From positions 41,558-105,557 of the forward strand of contig DASXYG010000098.1 of NCBI GenBank assembly GCA_036502625.1: a stretch of 64,000 nt of DNA, read 5' to 3'. The notes under the pieces were generated by a model. That model made no database searches. It saw nothing but the letters and a program-made list of their open reading frames with translations, and was not told where the DNA came from. Shown in pieces: positions 33,075 through 41,141 of this stretch. How positions within the stretch are numbered: the first letter of the stretch is position 1; each line of letters opens with the position of its first letter. This DNA is from DASXYG01 sp036502625 (lineage in GTDB: Bacteria > Actinomycetota > Actinomycetes > Streptosporangiales > Streptosporangiaceae). The position numbers were made by a program, and so were the translations under genes.

Positions 33075-33910
33075 TTGCCCTCCCCGAGCTCGATCGGCAC
33101 GCCGACCAGCGAGCCGTACTCGGTCCACGAGCCGTCGTAGTTCTTCACGTTCGGCTGGCCGAGCAGCTCGTGCAGCGCGAACCAGGTGTGCGACGAGCGC
33201 TCGCCGATACGGCAGTACGCGATGGTGTCCTTGCCGAAGTCGACGCCCGCCTCGCCGTAGAGCGCGCGGAGGTCGTCGTCGGACTTGAACGTGCCGTCGT
33301 CGTTCGCGGCCTTCGCCCACGGGATGTTCGCCGCGGTCGGCACGTGGCCGGGCCGCTGCGCCGACTCCTGCGGCAGGTGCGCCGGGGCGAGCAGCTTCCC
33401 GGTGAACTCGTCAGGCGACCGTACGTCGACGAGGTTCTGCGCGCCGATCGCCGCCACCACGTCGTCGCGGAACGCGCGGATCGCGAGGTCCTGGTCGCTG
33501 GCGGTGTAGCTGGTCGCCGGCCGGTTCGGTACGTCCTCGACGAGCTGGCGGGAGTCGAGCTCCCACTTCTTACGGCCGCCGTCGAGCAGCTTCACGTTGG
33601 TGTGGCCGTACAGCTTGAAGTACCAGTAGGCGTACGCGGCGAACCAGTTGTTGTTGCCGCCGTACAGCACGACCAGGTCGTCGTTGCCGATGCCCTTGGC
33701 GGACAGCAGGTTCTCGAACCCGGTCTTGTCGACGAAGTCGCGGCGGACCGGGTCCTGCAGCTCCGTCTTCCAGTCGATCTTCACGGCGCCACGGATGTGG
33801 CCCTTGTCGTAGGCGGCGGTGTCCTCGTCGACCTCGACCAACACCAGGTTGGGGTCGTCGATGTGCGCGTCCACCCAATCCGCGTCCACTAGGACGTCGG
33901 CGCGGCTCAT
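33071..33910 (-). CDS. sseA: Thiosulfate/3-mercaptopyruvate sulfurtransferase
   Basis: The 279-residue protein has two rhodanese domains. The N-terminal one lacks the active cysteine; the C-terminal one carries Cys233 in the loop CRIGERS, the form found in mycobacterial CysA2/SseA. It transfers sulfane sulfur from thiosulfate or mercaptopyruvate to a thiol acceptor. A GGGAGG ribosome binding site precedes the ATG. The operon order is leader peptide, DUF4395, sulfurtransferase, DUF1416, as in mycobacteria. Confidence 0.95.
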   Translation of the reverse strand: MSRADVLVDADWVDAHIDDPNLVLVEVDEDTAAYDKGHIRGAVKIDWKTELQDPVRRDFVDKTGFENLLSAKGIGNDDLVVLYGGNNNWFAAYAYWYFKLYGHTNVKLLDGGRKKWELDSRQLVEDVPNRPATSYTASDQDLAIRAFRDDVVAAIGAQNLVDVRSPDEFTGKLLAPAHLPQESAQRPGHVPTAANIPWAKAANDDGTFKSDDDLRALYGEAGVDFGKDTIAYCRIGERSSHTWFALHELLGQPNVKNYDGSWTEYGSLVGVPIELGEGK

Positions 33911-33946
33911 GGGGCCTCCCAATCGAGAGTGTCGTTTTGCGTTGGC

Positions 33947-34375
33947 TTACGTGGTGCGGGACGCGTCACGGTTGAGCACGCGAACGATCAGCGGATACAT
34001 CTCGCAGCCGAGGCACAGGCCGAACACCGCGTTCAGGAACGCGGCCACCAGCGCCAATGCGGTGGCGGCCATACCGAGCCAGGTCGTACCCGTTGCGTAG
34101 CCGGCCAGGCCCACCAGTGCGAACACCAGGCCGACACCCTGCGCGAAGCGGGGCGGCGCGGCGTCCTCGAGCTCGGCGGGCGGGCCGAGCCGGGGGCGTA
34201 CCAGCCGCGCGTACAGCACGCCGTACGGCGCGTACGTGAGGCCGAACACGGCACCGACCGCGAAGATCACGGTCTGCGCCGCGAGCAGCCAGGCGCTGCC
34301 GGTGATGAGGACGATGGCCAAGACGATCGTGGTGACCGCCGCGGCCATGCGCTGACCACGCGGATCAACCTGCAT
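33947..34375 (-). CDS. DUF4395 membrane protein
   Basis: The 142-residue protein has four hydrophobic segments and the conserved cysteine motif FGLCLGCEMYPLI near its C-terminus, the DUF4395 hallmark. Its genes sit next to rhodanese sulfurtransferases and thioredoxins, so a membrane role in sulfur transfer is likely but unproven. The ATG at 34375 follows TGGAG. A Cys-containing leader peptide gene ends 82 bp upstream. Confidence 0.85.
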   Translation of the reverse strand: MQVDPRGQRMAAAVTTIVLAIVLITGSAWLLAAQTVIFAVGAVFGLTYAPYGVLYARLVRPRLGPPAELEDAAPPRFAQGVGLVFALVGLAGYATGTTWLGMAATALALVAAFLNAVFGLCLGCEMYPLIVRVLNRDASRTT

Positions 34376-34457
34376 GGGTGCTCCAGATGAGCGGAATGTG
34401 CCCAGGACGTGCGGACGCGTGCGCGTCTTTTCGCGAGTTCCTATCCGCGGACGCTGG

Positions 34458-34568
34458 TCAGGCGCGACACAGTGCCGTGGCCACGCGGCAGAAGTCGACC
34501 GCGCGGCGCCGGGTGAGCAGGTTGTCCGTACCTGGGTGCACGCCCTTGATGGTAGGTGGCCCGGCCAT
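34458..34568 (-). CDS. Putative cysteine-containing leader peptide
   Basis: This 36-residue frame ends RRRAVDFCRVATALCRA. The Arg-rich stretch, VDxCR and ALCR match the small leader peptides that actinobacteria place before sulfur-assimilation genes. In mycobacteria a cysteine-rich leader before the equivalent DUF4395-cysA2-sseC operon acts as a cysteine-responsive attenuator. The start at 34568 was chosen for an AAGGG ribosome binding site 9 nt upstream; a GTG at 34541 would give 27 residues. By analogy, slow decoding of the Cys codons would alter translation of the downstream operon. Confidence 0.65.
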   Translation of the reverse strand: MAGPPTIKGVHPGTDNLLTRRRAVDFCRVATALCRA

Positions 34569-34627
34569 CGCTGTCACCCTTGGGTCTCGGCGGGCGACGG
34601 GGCGTACGGAAACCCGCTGTGGCCGGG

Positions 34628-35044
34628 TCATGCGATGGCCTCGCCGAGCGCGGCGATGACGTCGGCACGGCGGGGTGCGCCGCTGGCGCGCCGGACGACC
34701 GCGCCGTCGGCGGCGAGCACCAGGACGGTCGGGGTGCGCAGCACGTTGAGCCGTCGTACGAGGTCCAGGTTGGCCTCGGCGTCGACCTCGACGTGGGCGA
34801 CGCCGTCGACCATCGCGGCGACGTCGTCGAGCACCCGCCGGGTGGCGCGGCAGGGCTGGCAGAACGCGGTGGAGAACTGCACGAGGGTGGCGCGCTCGCC
34901 GAGCGGCGCGCCGATGTCGCCATCGGTCAGCCGCGCTTCGCCGTTCTTCGCGTCGCCCGTCATCTTCCCGTTCCGCCGCCGCCAGACAAGCCCGCCGAGG
35001 GTGGCCACGGCGAGCGCCGCGACGCACACGATCAGCCCGGTCAT
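34628..35044 (-). CDS. Membrane-anchored thioredoxin-like protein
   Basis: The 138-residue protein begins with a transmembrane helix (LIVCVAALAVATLGGLV) and has a thioredoxin domain with the active-site pair CQPC (Cys62 and Cys65) in FSTAFCQPCRATRRVL and the cis-Pro region VLRTPTVLVL. It corresponds to ThiX (Rv0816c) by position. The domain most likely works as a thiol-disulfide oxidoreductase at the membrane. No ribosome binding site is evident at the ATG at 35044, and GTG codons 3 and 6 codons upstream are alternatives. Confidence 0.8.
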   Translation of the reverse strand: MTGLIVCVAALAVATLGGLVWRRRNGKMTGDAKNGEARLTDGDIGAPLGERATLVQFSTAFCQPCRATRRVLDDVAAMVDGVAHVEVDAEANLDLVRRLNVLRTPTVLVLAADGAVVRRASGAPRRADVIAALGEAIA

Positions 35045-35109
35045 GTAGGCCACAGCGGCCACGGCCCCGGCCGAATTCCCGATTACGGCGGCCGATTCGC
35101 CGCGGCCGG

Positions 35110-35790
35110 TCAGGACTGGGTGAACTTGACGTTCGTGGCGGACGCCGTCACCTGCACGCCCGTGTCCTGAACCTGGACGTCGGTGATCTTCAGGTGCATC
35201 GGGAGGTCGCGGATGGGCACCTCGAAGCCGATCTGGTTGGCCACCACGGAGCCCGGCACCTGCCCGCCCGCCACGGTGATCTTGTCCGGCGTGGCGACCA
35301 GGCCGCCCGACGCGACCTTCAGCTTCAGCGACGCCTTCACCGGAACGCTGACGCCGAGCGCGCGCGCCTTGCCGGACAGCACGAGGTTCTGGCCGCTCGG
35401 CTTGACGGTGAAGCCGTCGGGGAGCCGCTTCTTGATGACGTCGAACGGCACGATCGCGGTGCCCGTCGCGCGCCCCGCGGTGATGCTCCGCGCGTTGTTG
35501 ATCACCTCGGAGATGGGCGCGCGGACGTCGTAGAGGTGGGCGTGGACGTTCTCCACCCGGATGCTCTCCCGGCTGACCTCGGCCATATCGACGTCGATCT
35601 GCCCGTACGTGCCGCTGATCGCCTGGGTGAGGAACGGGAAGCCGTGCACGGTCACCTGGGGCGCCGGGTCGAGCTGGTAGCTCGTCGCGAGCTGCTTGGA
35701 GATCGCGGACTGGGCGGCGTACTTGGCGCCGAAGTCGGCGCCGACCAGGAGCAGCACCAGCACGATCAGGGTGACGACGAGTTTGCGCAT
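35110..35790 (-). CDS. LmeA-like DUF2993 phospholipid-binding protein
   Basis: The 226-residue protein has a signal anchor (LVVTLIVLVLLLVGADFGA) and a DUF2993 domain (VTVHGFPFLTQAISGTYGQIDVDM). The M. tuberculosis member at the same location (Rv0817c, LmeA) binds phospholipids in the periplasm and is needed for full mannan elongation of lipomannan. A similar extracytoplasmic lipid-related role is inferred here. It is upstream of the thioredoxin gene on the same strand. Confidence 0.85.
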   Translation of the reverse strand: MRKLVVTLIVLVLLLVGADFGAKYAAQSAISKQLATSYQLDPAPQVTVHGFPFLTQAISGTYGQIDVDMAEVSRESIRVENVHAHLYDVRAPISEVINNARSITAGRATGTAIVPFDVIKKRLPDGFTVKPSGQNLVLSGKARALGVSVPVKASLKLKVASGGLVATPDKITVAGGQVPGSVVANQIGFEVPIRDLPMHLKITDVQVQDTGVQVTASATNVKFTQS

Positions 35791-35867
35791 ACCTCATCCA
35801 TGTCGCTTGACATCGAGGGCCGGGGAGGGATCACCCTACCCGCAGAAAGCGCACGAAGGTCCCCGAA

Positions 35868-36128
35868 TCACCCGCCGGCGAACGGCGGAAGCACCTCGAC
35901 GACGTCGCCGTCGGCCAGCGTCACGGACGCGTGGTCGCGCCCGCCGACCGGCGCCCCGTCGACCAGGAACGAGCTGCGCGCGAGCACCTCGGCGAACCGC
36001 GGCCGCCCGGCATGCCGCTCGCGCGCGGCGTCGAGCGCGCCGGCCAGCGTGTCGGCGTCGTACGGCTCGTCAGCACGCCCGGCCGCCTCCTTGGCGGCGG
36101 CCCAGTATCTGAGTGTTCCGATAGCCAC
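35868..36128 (-). CDS. MoaD/ThiS-family sulfur carrier
   Basis: The 86-residue protein has the ubiquitin-like MoaD fold pattern and the required C-terminal Gly-Gly (VEVLPPFAGG), where sulfur is attached as a thiocarboxylate. The conserved GDVVEVLPP strand precedes it. Whether it serves molybdopterin, thiamine or another sulfur pathway cannot be told. The GTG at 36128 follows GAGGGAC. It is divergent from glnR. Confidence 0.85.
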   Translation of the reverse strand: MAIGTLRYWAAAKEAAGRADEPYDADTLAGALDAARERHAGRPRFAEVLARSSFLVDGAPVGGRDHASVTLADGDVVEVLPPFAGG

Positions 36129-36204
36129 GTGTCCCTCTTCCGAGCGCGGGACGGCCTCGTCCCGGAGGCCAGCTTATGGGCCGCGGCCACGTGTTATATC
36201 CTGG

Positions 36205-36254
36205 ACAACGAAGGACCCAGGCAACGACGCCGCCGGGTCCTGTTGTCTTTTACG
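36205..36254 (+). terminator. Terminator-like hairpin in the glnR leader
   Basis: AGGACCC (36212-36218) pairs with GGGTCCT (36235-36241), and ACAAC with GTTGT just outside, around a 16-nt loop; CTTTTA follows. The shape is that of an intrinsic terminator, yet it lies upstream of the glnR start at 36300, with TATATC just before it. It may cause premature termination in the glnR leader. Confidence 0.5.
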
Positions 36255-36299
36255 CCGACGTGTTTCCGTCATGTAAAGCACCTGCAGGGGGCCTTGGGC

Positions 36300-37007
36300 G
36301 TGAGTGAACTCCTGGTGTTGACCAACGCGCTCGAACCCGCGGCCGAGGTCGTGCCCGCGCTCGGGCTGCTTCTGCACGGGGTCCGGGTCGCGCCGGCCGA
36401 GGCGTCGGCGCTGCTCGACACCCCCGCCGCCGACGTCGTCCTGGTCGACGCCCGCAGCGACCTCGTGCACGCCAAGAGCCTGTGCCGGGTGCTGACCACG
36501 ACGGGTCTCGACGCGCCGCTGATCGCCGTGGTGACCGAGGGCGGGCTGACGGCGGTCAGCGCCGAGTGGGGGGTCGACGACGTGCTCCTCGTCTCGGCGG
36601 GCCCCGCGGAGGTCGAGGCGCGGCTGCGGCTCGCGGTGGGCCGCCGGGCCGGCGCGGCGGAGGCGCAGCCCGAGGAGATCCGCAACGGCGAGCTCACCAT
36701 CGACGAGGGCACGTACGCCGCGCGGCTGCGGGGCCGCGCGCTCGACCTCACGTTCAAGGAGTTCGAGCTGCTGAAGTTCCTCGCGCAGCACCCGGGCCGG
36801 GTGTTCACGCGCGCGCAGCTCCTCCAGGAGGTGTGGGGCTACGACTACTTCGGCGGCACCCGCACGATCGACGTCCATGTGCGGCGGCTGCGCGCGAAGC
36901 TCGGCGCGGAGCACGAGGCGCTCATCGGCACCGTACGGAACGTCGGCTACCGCTTCGTTCCGTCGGCGAACGAGGACACCGAGTCACAGCGCACGCACGC
37001 ACGCTGA
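36300..37007 (+). CDS. glnR: Nitrogen regulator GlnR (OmpR-type, orphan)
   Basis: GlnR controls nitrogen assimilation genes such as glnA and amtB in actinobacteria. The 235-residue protein has a receiver-like domain with the conserved Asp50 in VLVDARSDL, and a C-terminal winged helix (LTFKEFELLKFLAQHPGRVF, EVWGYDYFGGTRTIDVHVRRLR) that is close to Streptomyces GlnR. The GTG start begins VSELLVLTNALEP, a GlnR hallmark. No sensor kinase lies nearby, as is usual. A terminator-like hairpin precedes it. Confidence 0.95.
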   Translation: MSELLVLTNALEPAAEVVPALGLLLHGVRVAPAEASALLDTPAADVVLVDARSDLVHAKSLCRVLTTTGLDAPLIAVVTEGGLTAVSAEWGVDDVLLVSAGPAEVEARLRLAVGRRAGAAEAQPEEIRNGELTIDEGTYAARLRGRALDLTFKEFELLKFLAQHPGRVFTRAQLLQEVWGYDYFGGTRTIDVHVRRLRAKLGAEHEALIGTVRNVGYRFVPSANEDTESQRTHAR

Positions 37008-37357
37008 TAACGATCGCCCCGGACGCCGATTCCGCGTACGAACCGTCCGCGGCCGGACACGTCCCGTAGTCGCCGGCAAAGGCCCGGCAACACATATCCG
37101 CCGATCACTTTACCTTCATTCCCATCTCGCGCCGCGCACTTATACTTTTGCGCCTTTGCCCGGAGAATTGATCATTTTGCAAACGCGAACAAGATCATCT
37201 CACGTGCCCCGGATAACGCACACGTCACAACCTGATCGAGAAACCATTTGACAGGTTTCCTATTCTCATCCGCCCACGTAAGCCGTAAATGACGAGTGGA
37301 TACGCGGGCCCTGCCGGAAAATCCTGCGGTGCGGGTCCCAGGGCGTGAGGGGATCGG
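37008..37357. other. Intergenic region upstream of the peptide ABC operon (350 bp)
   Basis: This is the least GC-rich part of the window, with several AT-rich tracts. TTGACA at 37248 has no well-spaced -10 partner. GTCAC at 37223 and GAAAC at 37240 resemble GlnR half-sites, but the 12-nt gap is not the GlnR spacing. No gene or structured RNA was recognised. Confidence 0.5.
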
Positions 37358-39178
37358 ATGAGATCGTCGCGAGATCGCCGTCGGACGTTACTCCTGAGCA
37401 CCGCGGCCGGAGCGGCGATCCTGCTCGCCGCGGCCTGTGGCGGCGGCGGTACGGGCAACAAGGCGCCGACCGGCGGAACCCCGATGAACGGCGGCACGGC
37501 CTCGTGGGCGCTGCCGCCCAACTCGGTGCCGAACTACATCTTCCCGTTCATGCCGATCCAGGACTTCAGCGTCTACAACTCCAATCTGCAGTACCAGTTG
37601 TGGAGGCCGCTGGTCTGGGCCGGCAAGGGCGGCCAGGCGGCCCTCGACTGGAATGTCAGCCTCATCAACCAGCCGAAATTCAGCGGCAAGAAGATCACCG
37701 TCAACCTGAAGCCGTACAAGTTCTCCGACGGCACGCCGGTCGACGCCAAGGCGGTCATGTTCTGGGTGAACATGGCGAAGGTCGAGAAGAAGAACTTCGC
37801 GCCGTACGTCCCCGGCCAGTTCCCGGACAACGTGAAGTCGGTGCACGTCGACAGCGGCACACAGCTCACGTTCACCACCGACAAGGCGTACTCGCCGCAG
37901 TGGTTCACCTGGAACCAGCTCAGCCAGATCACCCCGATGCCCGAGTCGTGGGACAAGGACGCGAGCGGCAAGAAGTCCTGCTCGACGAAGGTGAGCGACT
38001 GCAAGTCGGTGTACGACTACCTCGCGAAGCAGGCCAAGGACCTCAAGTCCTACGCCACCGCGCCGCTGTGGCAGACCGTCGACGGGCCGTGGAAGATGTC
38101 GGCGTTCAACTCCGACGGCCACGTCACGCTGGTGCCGAACAAGGCGTACTCGGGGCCGGTCAAGCCGCGGCTCGCGCAGTTCAAGATGGTGCCGTTCACC
38201 ACCGAGGACAGCGAGTACAACGTGCTGCGGTCCGGGAAGTCCGACCTCAGCGTCGGTTACCTGCCCACCGTGGACGCGCCGAACAAACCGGCGAACGCGA
38301 AGGTCGGCCGCAACCCGGTGCCCGGCTACTCGATGGACCCCTGGATCTCCTACAGCATCAACTACTTCCCGGTGAACCAGAACAACCCGAAGACCGGGCC
38401 GATGCTCCGGCAGACCTACGTCCGCCAGGCGATCGAGTACCTCATGAACCAGGAGAGCGTCATCAAGGGCCCGCTGCGCGGATACGGCTCCGCCACCGTC
38501 GGCCCGGTGCCGAACACGCCGCCCGACGTGCTCTCCCCGCAGCTCAAGACGAACCCGTTCCCGTACGACCCGGCCAAGGCCAAGCAGTTGCTCACCTCGC
38601 ACGGCTGGACGGTCACCCCGAACGGCGTCACCACCTGCGCGAACCCGTCGCAGTGCGGCCCCGGCATCAAGAAGGGCGCCAAGCTGGAGTTCAAGCTGCT
38701 GTGGGCCACGGGCAACTCGTGGATCGAGTCGGAGATGAAGCAGCTCCAGTCGAACACCTCGACCGCCGGCATCAAGCTGGACCTCAAGGGCGGCTCGTTC
38801 AACCAGGTCGAGGGCACCGCCGTGCCGTGCAAGGCGAGCCAGAAGATCTGCGACTGGGACATGGGCGACTGGGGCGGCGGCTGGGTCTTCGCGCCTGACT
38901 ACTACCCCAGCGGCGAGACGCTGTTCCAGACCGGCGCGGGCTCGAACTCCGGCAGCTACACCGACAAGACGAACGACCAGATGATCGCCAAGACGCTGAC
39001 GTCCAGCAACCCGCAGGACATGTACACCTGGCAGAACTACCTGTCCAAGCAGGTGCCGGTGATCTGGCAGCCGAACGGCGACTACGCGCTCACCGAGGTC
39101 AAGGACAACCTGCGCGGCGTCATCCCGCAGAACGTCTTCCTCAACATCAACCCCGAGAACTGGTACTTCGTCAAATGA
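37358..39178 (+). CDS. ABC transporter substrate-binding lipoprotein, family 5
   Basis: The 606-residue lipoprotein (lipobox LAAAC, Cys27) belongs to the peptide/nickel-binding SBP family 5. Recognisable elements include RPLVWAGKGGQAALDWNVS, VNLKPYKFSDGTPVDAKAVMF and YNVLRSGKSDLSVGYL. It delivers ligand to the permeases encoded next, probably peptides; the ligand cannot be predicted. A TGAGGGGATCGG ribosome binding site precedes the ATG. Confidence 0.9.
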   Translation: MRSSRDRRRTLLLSTAAGAAILLAAACGGGGTGNKAPTGGTPMNGGTASWALPPNSVPNYIFPFMPIQDFSVYNSNLQYQLWRPLVWAGKGGQAALDWNVSLINQPKFSGKKITVNLKPYKFSDGTPVDAKAVMFWVNMAKVEKKNFAPYVPGQFPDNVKSVHVDSGTQLTFTTDKAYSPQWFTWNQLSQITPMPESWDKDASGKKSCSTKVSDCKSVYDYLAKQAKDLKSYATAPLWQTVDGPWKMSAFNSDGHVTLVPNKAYSGPVKPRLAQFKMVPFTTEDSEYNVLRSGKSDLSVGYLPTVDAPNKPANAKVGRNPVPGYSMDPWISYSINYFPVNQNNPKTGPMLRQTYVRQAIEYLMNQESVIKGPLRGYGSATVGPVPNTPPDVLSPQLKTNPFPYDPAKAKQLLTSHGWTVTPNGVTTCANPSQCGPGIKKGAKLEFKLLWATGNSWIESEMKQLQSNTSTAGIKLDLKGGSFNQVEGTAVPCKASQKICDWDMGDWGGGWVFAPDYYPSGETLFQTGAGSNSGSYTDKTNDQMIAKTLTSSNPQDMYTWQNYLSKQVPVIWQPNGDYALTEVKDNLRGVIPQNVFLNINPENWYFVK

Positions 39179-39233
39179 TCGGACGCCCCCGCGGCGTCGA
39201 CCGGTCACCGCCGCCCGCTCCTAGGGGGCGGCG

Positions 39234-40184
39234 GTGACCGGCTACCTGTTCCGCCGCCTGCTCCAGTCGCTCGTGGTGATCGTGCTCGTGACGATCATCG
39301 TGTTCATCCTGCTGCAGCTCCTGCCCGGCGGCCCCGCGCACGCCATCCTCGGCCCGCGCGCGACCGCCCTGCAGATCGCGCAGTTCAAACACGACAACGG
39401 GCTCGACAAACCGGTCCCCGTCCAGTACCTCGTGTGGCTGGACCACCTGGTCCACGGCGACCTCGGGTTCTCGTACAAGCTGAACCAGTCGGTGGTCTCG
39501 CTCATCGGCGAGCGGCTGCCGAAGACGCTGATCCTCACGGTGGGCGCGATCGTCATCACGGTGATCGTGGCCATACCGCTGGGCATCGTCCAGGCGGTGC
39601 GCCGCAACACGGTCGTCGACTACACGATGACCGGCCTGGCGTTCGTCTTCTACGCCGCGCCGCCGTTCTTCCTCGGCCTCGTGCTGATCCTGGTCTTCTC
39701 CGTGACGTTCCCGATCCTGCCGCCGGAGGGCCCGCAGGGCGGTTTCCTCGACGCGCTCAGCGACCCGGCGTCCCTCGTCCTGCCCGTACTGACGCTCGCG
39801 CTGCTGACGATCGCCGAGTTCAGCCGCTACATGCGCTCGTCCGTGCTGGACAACGTCACCGAGGACTACGTACGCACCGCCCGCGCCAAGGGGGCCAGCG
39901 AGCGGCGCATCCTGTACGGCCACATCCTGCGCAACGCGCTCATCCCCATCGCCACACTCCTCGGCCTGAACCTGCCGCTGATCTTCAGCGGTGCCCTGAT
40001 CACCGAGGCCGTCTTCAACTTCCCCGGCATGGGCTACCTGTTCTGGCAGTCCGCACAGGACGGCGACTACCCGGTGCTCCTCGGCTTCACGCTGATCGTG
40101 TCGCTGGCCACCGTCATCGGCTCCCTCCTCGCCGACATCGCCTACGCCGTACTCGACCCGCGAGTGAGGTACGTGAACGCATGA
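39234..40184 (+). CDS. Peptide ABC transporter permease, DppB type
   Basis: The 316-residue protein has six membrane spans and the EAA-type loop DYVRTARAKGASERRILYGHILRNALIP, the contact site for the ATPase. The early GPRATALQIAQFKHDNGLDKPVPVQY matches DppB-type permeases. It starts with GTG after GGGGGCGG and its stop overlaps the next start. Confidence 0.95.
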   Translation: MTGYLFRRLLQSLVVIVLVTIIVFILLQLLPGGPAHAILGPRATALQIAQFKHDNGLDKPVPVQYLVWLDHLVHGDLGFSYKLNQSVVSLIGERLPKTLILTVGAIVITVIVAIPLGIVQAVRRNTVVDYTMTGLAFVFYAAPPFFLGLVLILVFSVTFPILPPEGPQGGFLDALSDPASLVLPVLTLALLTIAEFSRYMRSSVLDNVTEDYVRTARAKGASERRILYGHILRNALIPIATLLGLNLPLIFSGALITEAVFNFPGMGYLFWQSAQDGDYPVLLGFTLIVSLATVIGSLLADIAYAVLDPRVRYVNA

Positions 40185-41128
40185 CAGCGAACACCCCGTC
40201 ACCGTTCCTCGACCCGTCCGAGCGCGGCGTGCAACCCGATGCCGCGACGCCGTCGGGCGGGGCGATCCAGGGGCCGACGCGCGGACTGTTCCGGCGCGGG
40301 CTCGACGTCTTCACCGAGAACCGGCTCGCGATCGTCGGTGTCGTCATCGTCGTCGCGTTCCTGCTGTTCTGCTTCGTGGGGCCGCTGATCTACCACACCG
40401 ACCAGGTGCACACGAACCTCGGCGACGCGGAGCTCGCGCCCGGGGCGGCCGGCCATCCGCTGGGCACCGACCAGGACGGGTTCGACCAGCTCGGCCGGCT
40501 CATGATCGGCGGGCGGTCGTCCCTGGAGGTCGGCGTGGCCGCGGCGGTCCTGGCGACCGTGCTCGGCACGCTGTGGGGCGCGGTCGCCGGCTACGTCGGC
40601 GGCGTCGTGGACGCGGTCATGATGCGGATCGTCGACGCCGCCATGTCCGTACCGGCGCTGTTCCTGCTGCTCGTGCTGTCCGCGATCCTCACGCCGACGG
40701 TCGGGGTGCTGATCGTCGTGCTGGCGATGATCTCCTGGCTCGGCACCGCGCGGCTGGTGCGCGGCGAGGCGCTGTCGCTGCGCGTCCGCGAGTACGTCCA
40801 GGCCGTCAAGGTGATGGGCGGCGGCGGCACGCGCATCGTGCTGCGGCACATCGCGCCCAACGCGGTCGGCACGATCATGGTGAACGCGACGTTCCAGGTC
40901 GCCGACGCGATCCTCACGATCGTCGCGCTCAGCTACCTCGGGCTCGGCGTGCCGCCGCCGGCCGTCGACTGGGGCGCGATGCTCAGCCACGGCACGCAGT
41001 ACGTCTACGTCGGGTACTGGTGGCTGATCTATCCGCCCGGCCTGGCGATCATCCTGGTCGTCATCGCGTTCAACTTCATCGGCGACGCGCTGCGCGACGC
41101 CTTCGAAGTACGGCTGCAACGGCGCTGA
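40181..41128 (+). CDS. Peptide ABC transporter permease, DppC type
   Basis: The 315-residue protein has the DppC layout: an N-terminal cytoplasmic tail, a first span (LAIVGVVIVVAFLLFCFVG), a GHPLGTDQDGFDQLGRLMIGGR loop and a permease core with EYVQAVKVMGGGGTRIVLRHIAPNA as the ATPase contact. The ATG overlaps the dppB-like stop (ATGA), so the subunits are coupled. Confidence 0.95.
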   Translation: MTANTPSPFLDPSERGVQPDAATPSGGAIQGPTRGLFRRGLDVFTENRLAIVGVVIVVAFLLFCFVGPLIYHTDQVHTNLGDAELAPGAAGHPLGTDQDGFDQLGRLMIGGRSSLEVGVAAAVLATVLGTLWGAVAGYVGGVVDAVMMRIVDAAMSVPALFLLLVLSAILTPTVGVLIVVLAMISWLGTARLVRGEALSLRVREYVQAVKVMGGGGTRIVLRHIAPNAVGTIMVNATFQVADAILTIVALSYLGLGVPPPAVDWGAMLSHGTQYVYVGYWWLIYPPGLAIILVVIAFNFIGDALRDAFEVRLQRR

Positions 41129-41141
41129 GGGGCGGACGCAG

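Noticed and set aside
37223..37244. GlnR-binding site before the peptide transporter
   Set aside because: GTCAC and GAAAC half-sites are present but 12 bp apart, not the GlnR spacing; a GlnR effect is possible but not supported by this sequence alone.
37240..37270. TTGACA at 37248 as a -35 box for the peptide transporter
   Set aside because: The only nearby -10-like hexamer (TATTCT) is 7 bp away rather than about 17, and nothing suitable lies at the correct distance.
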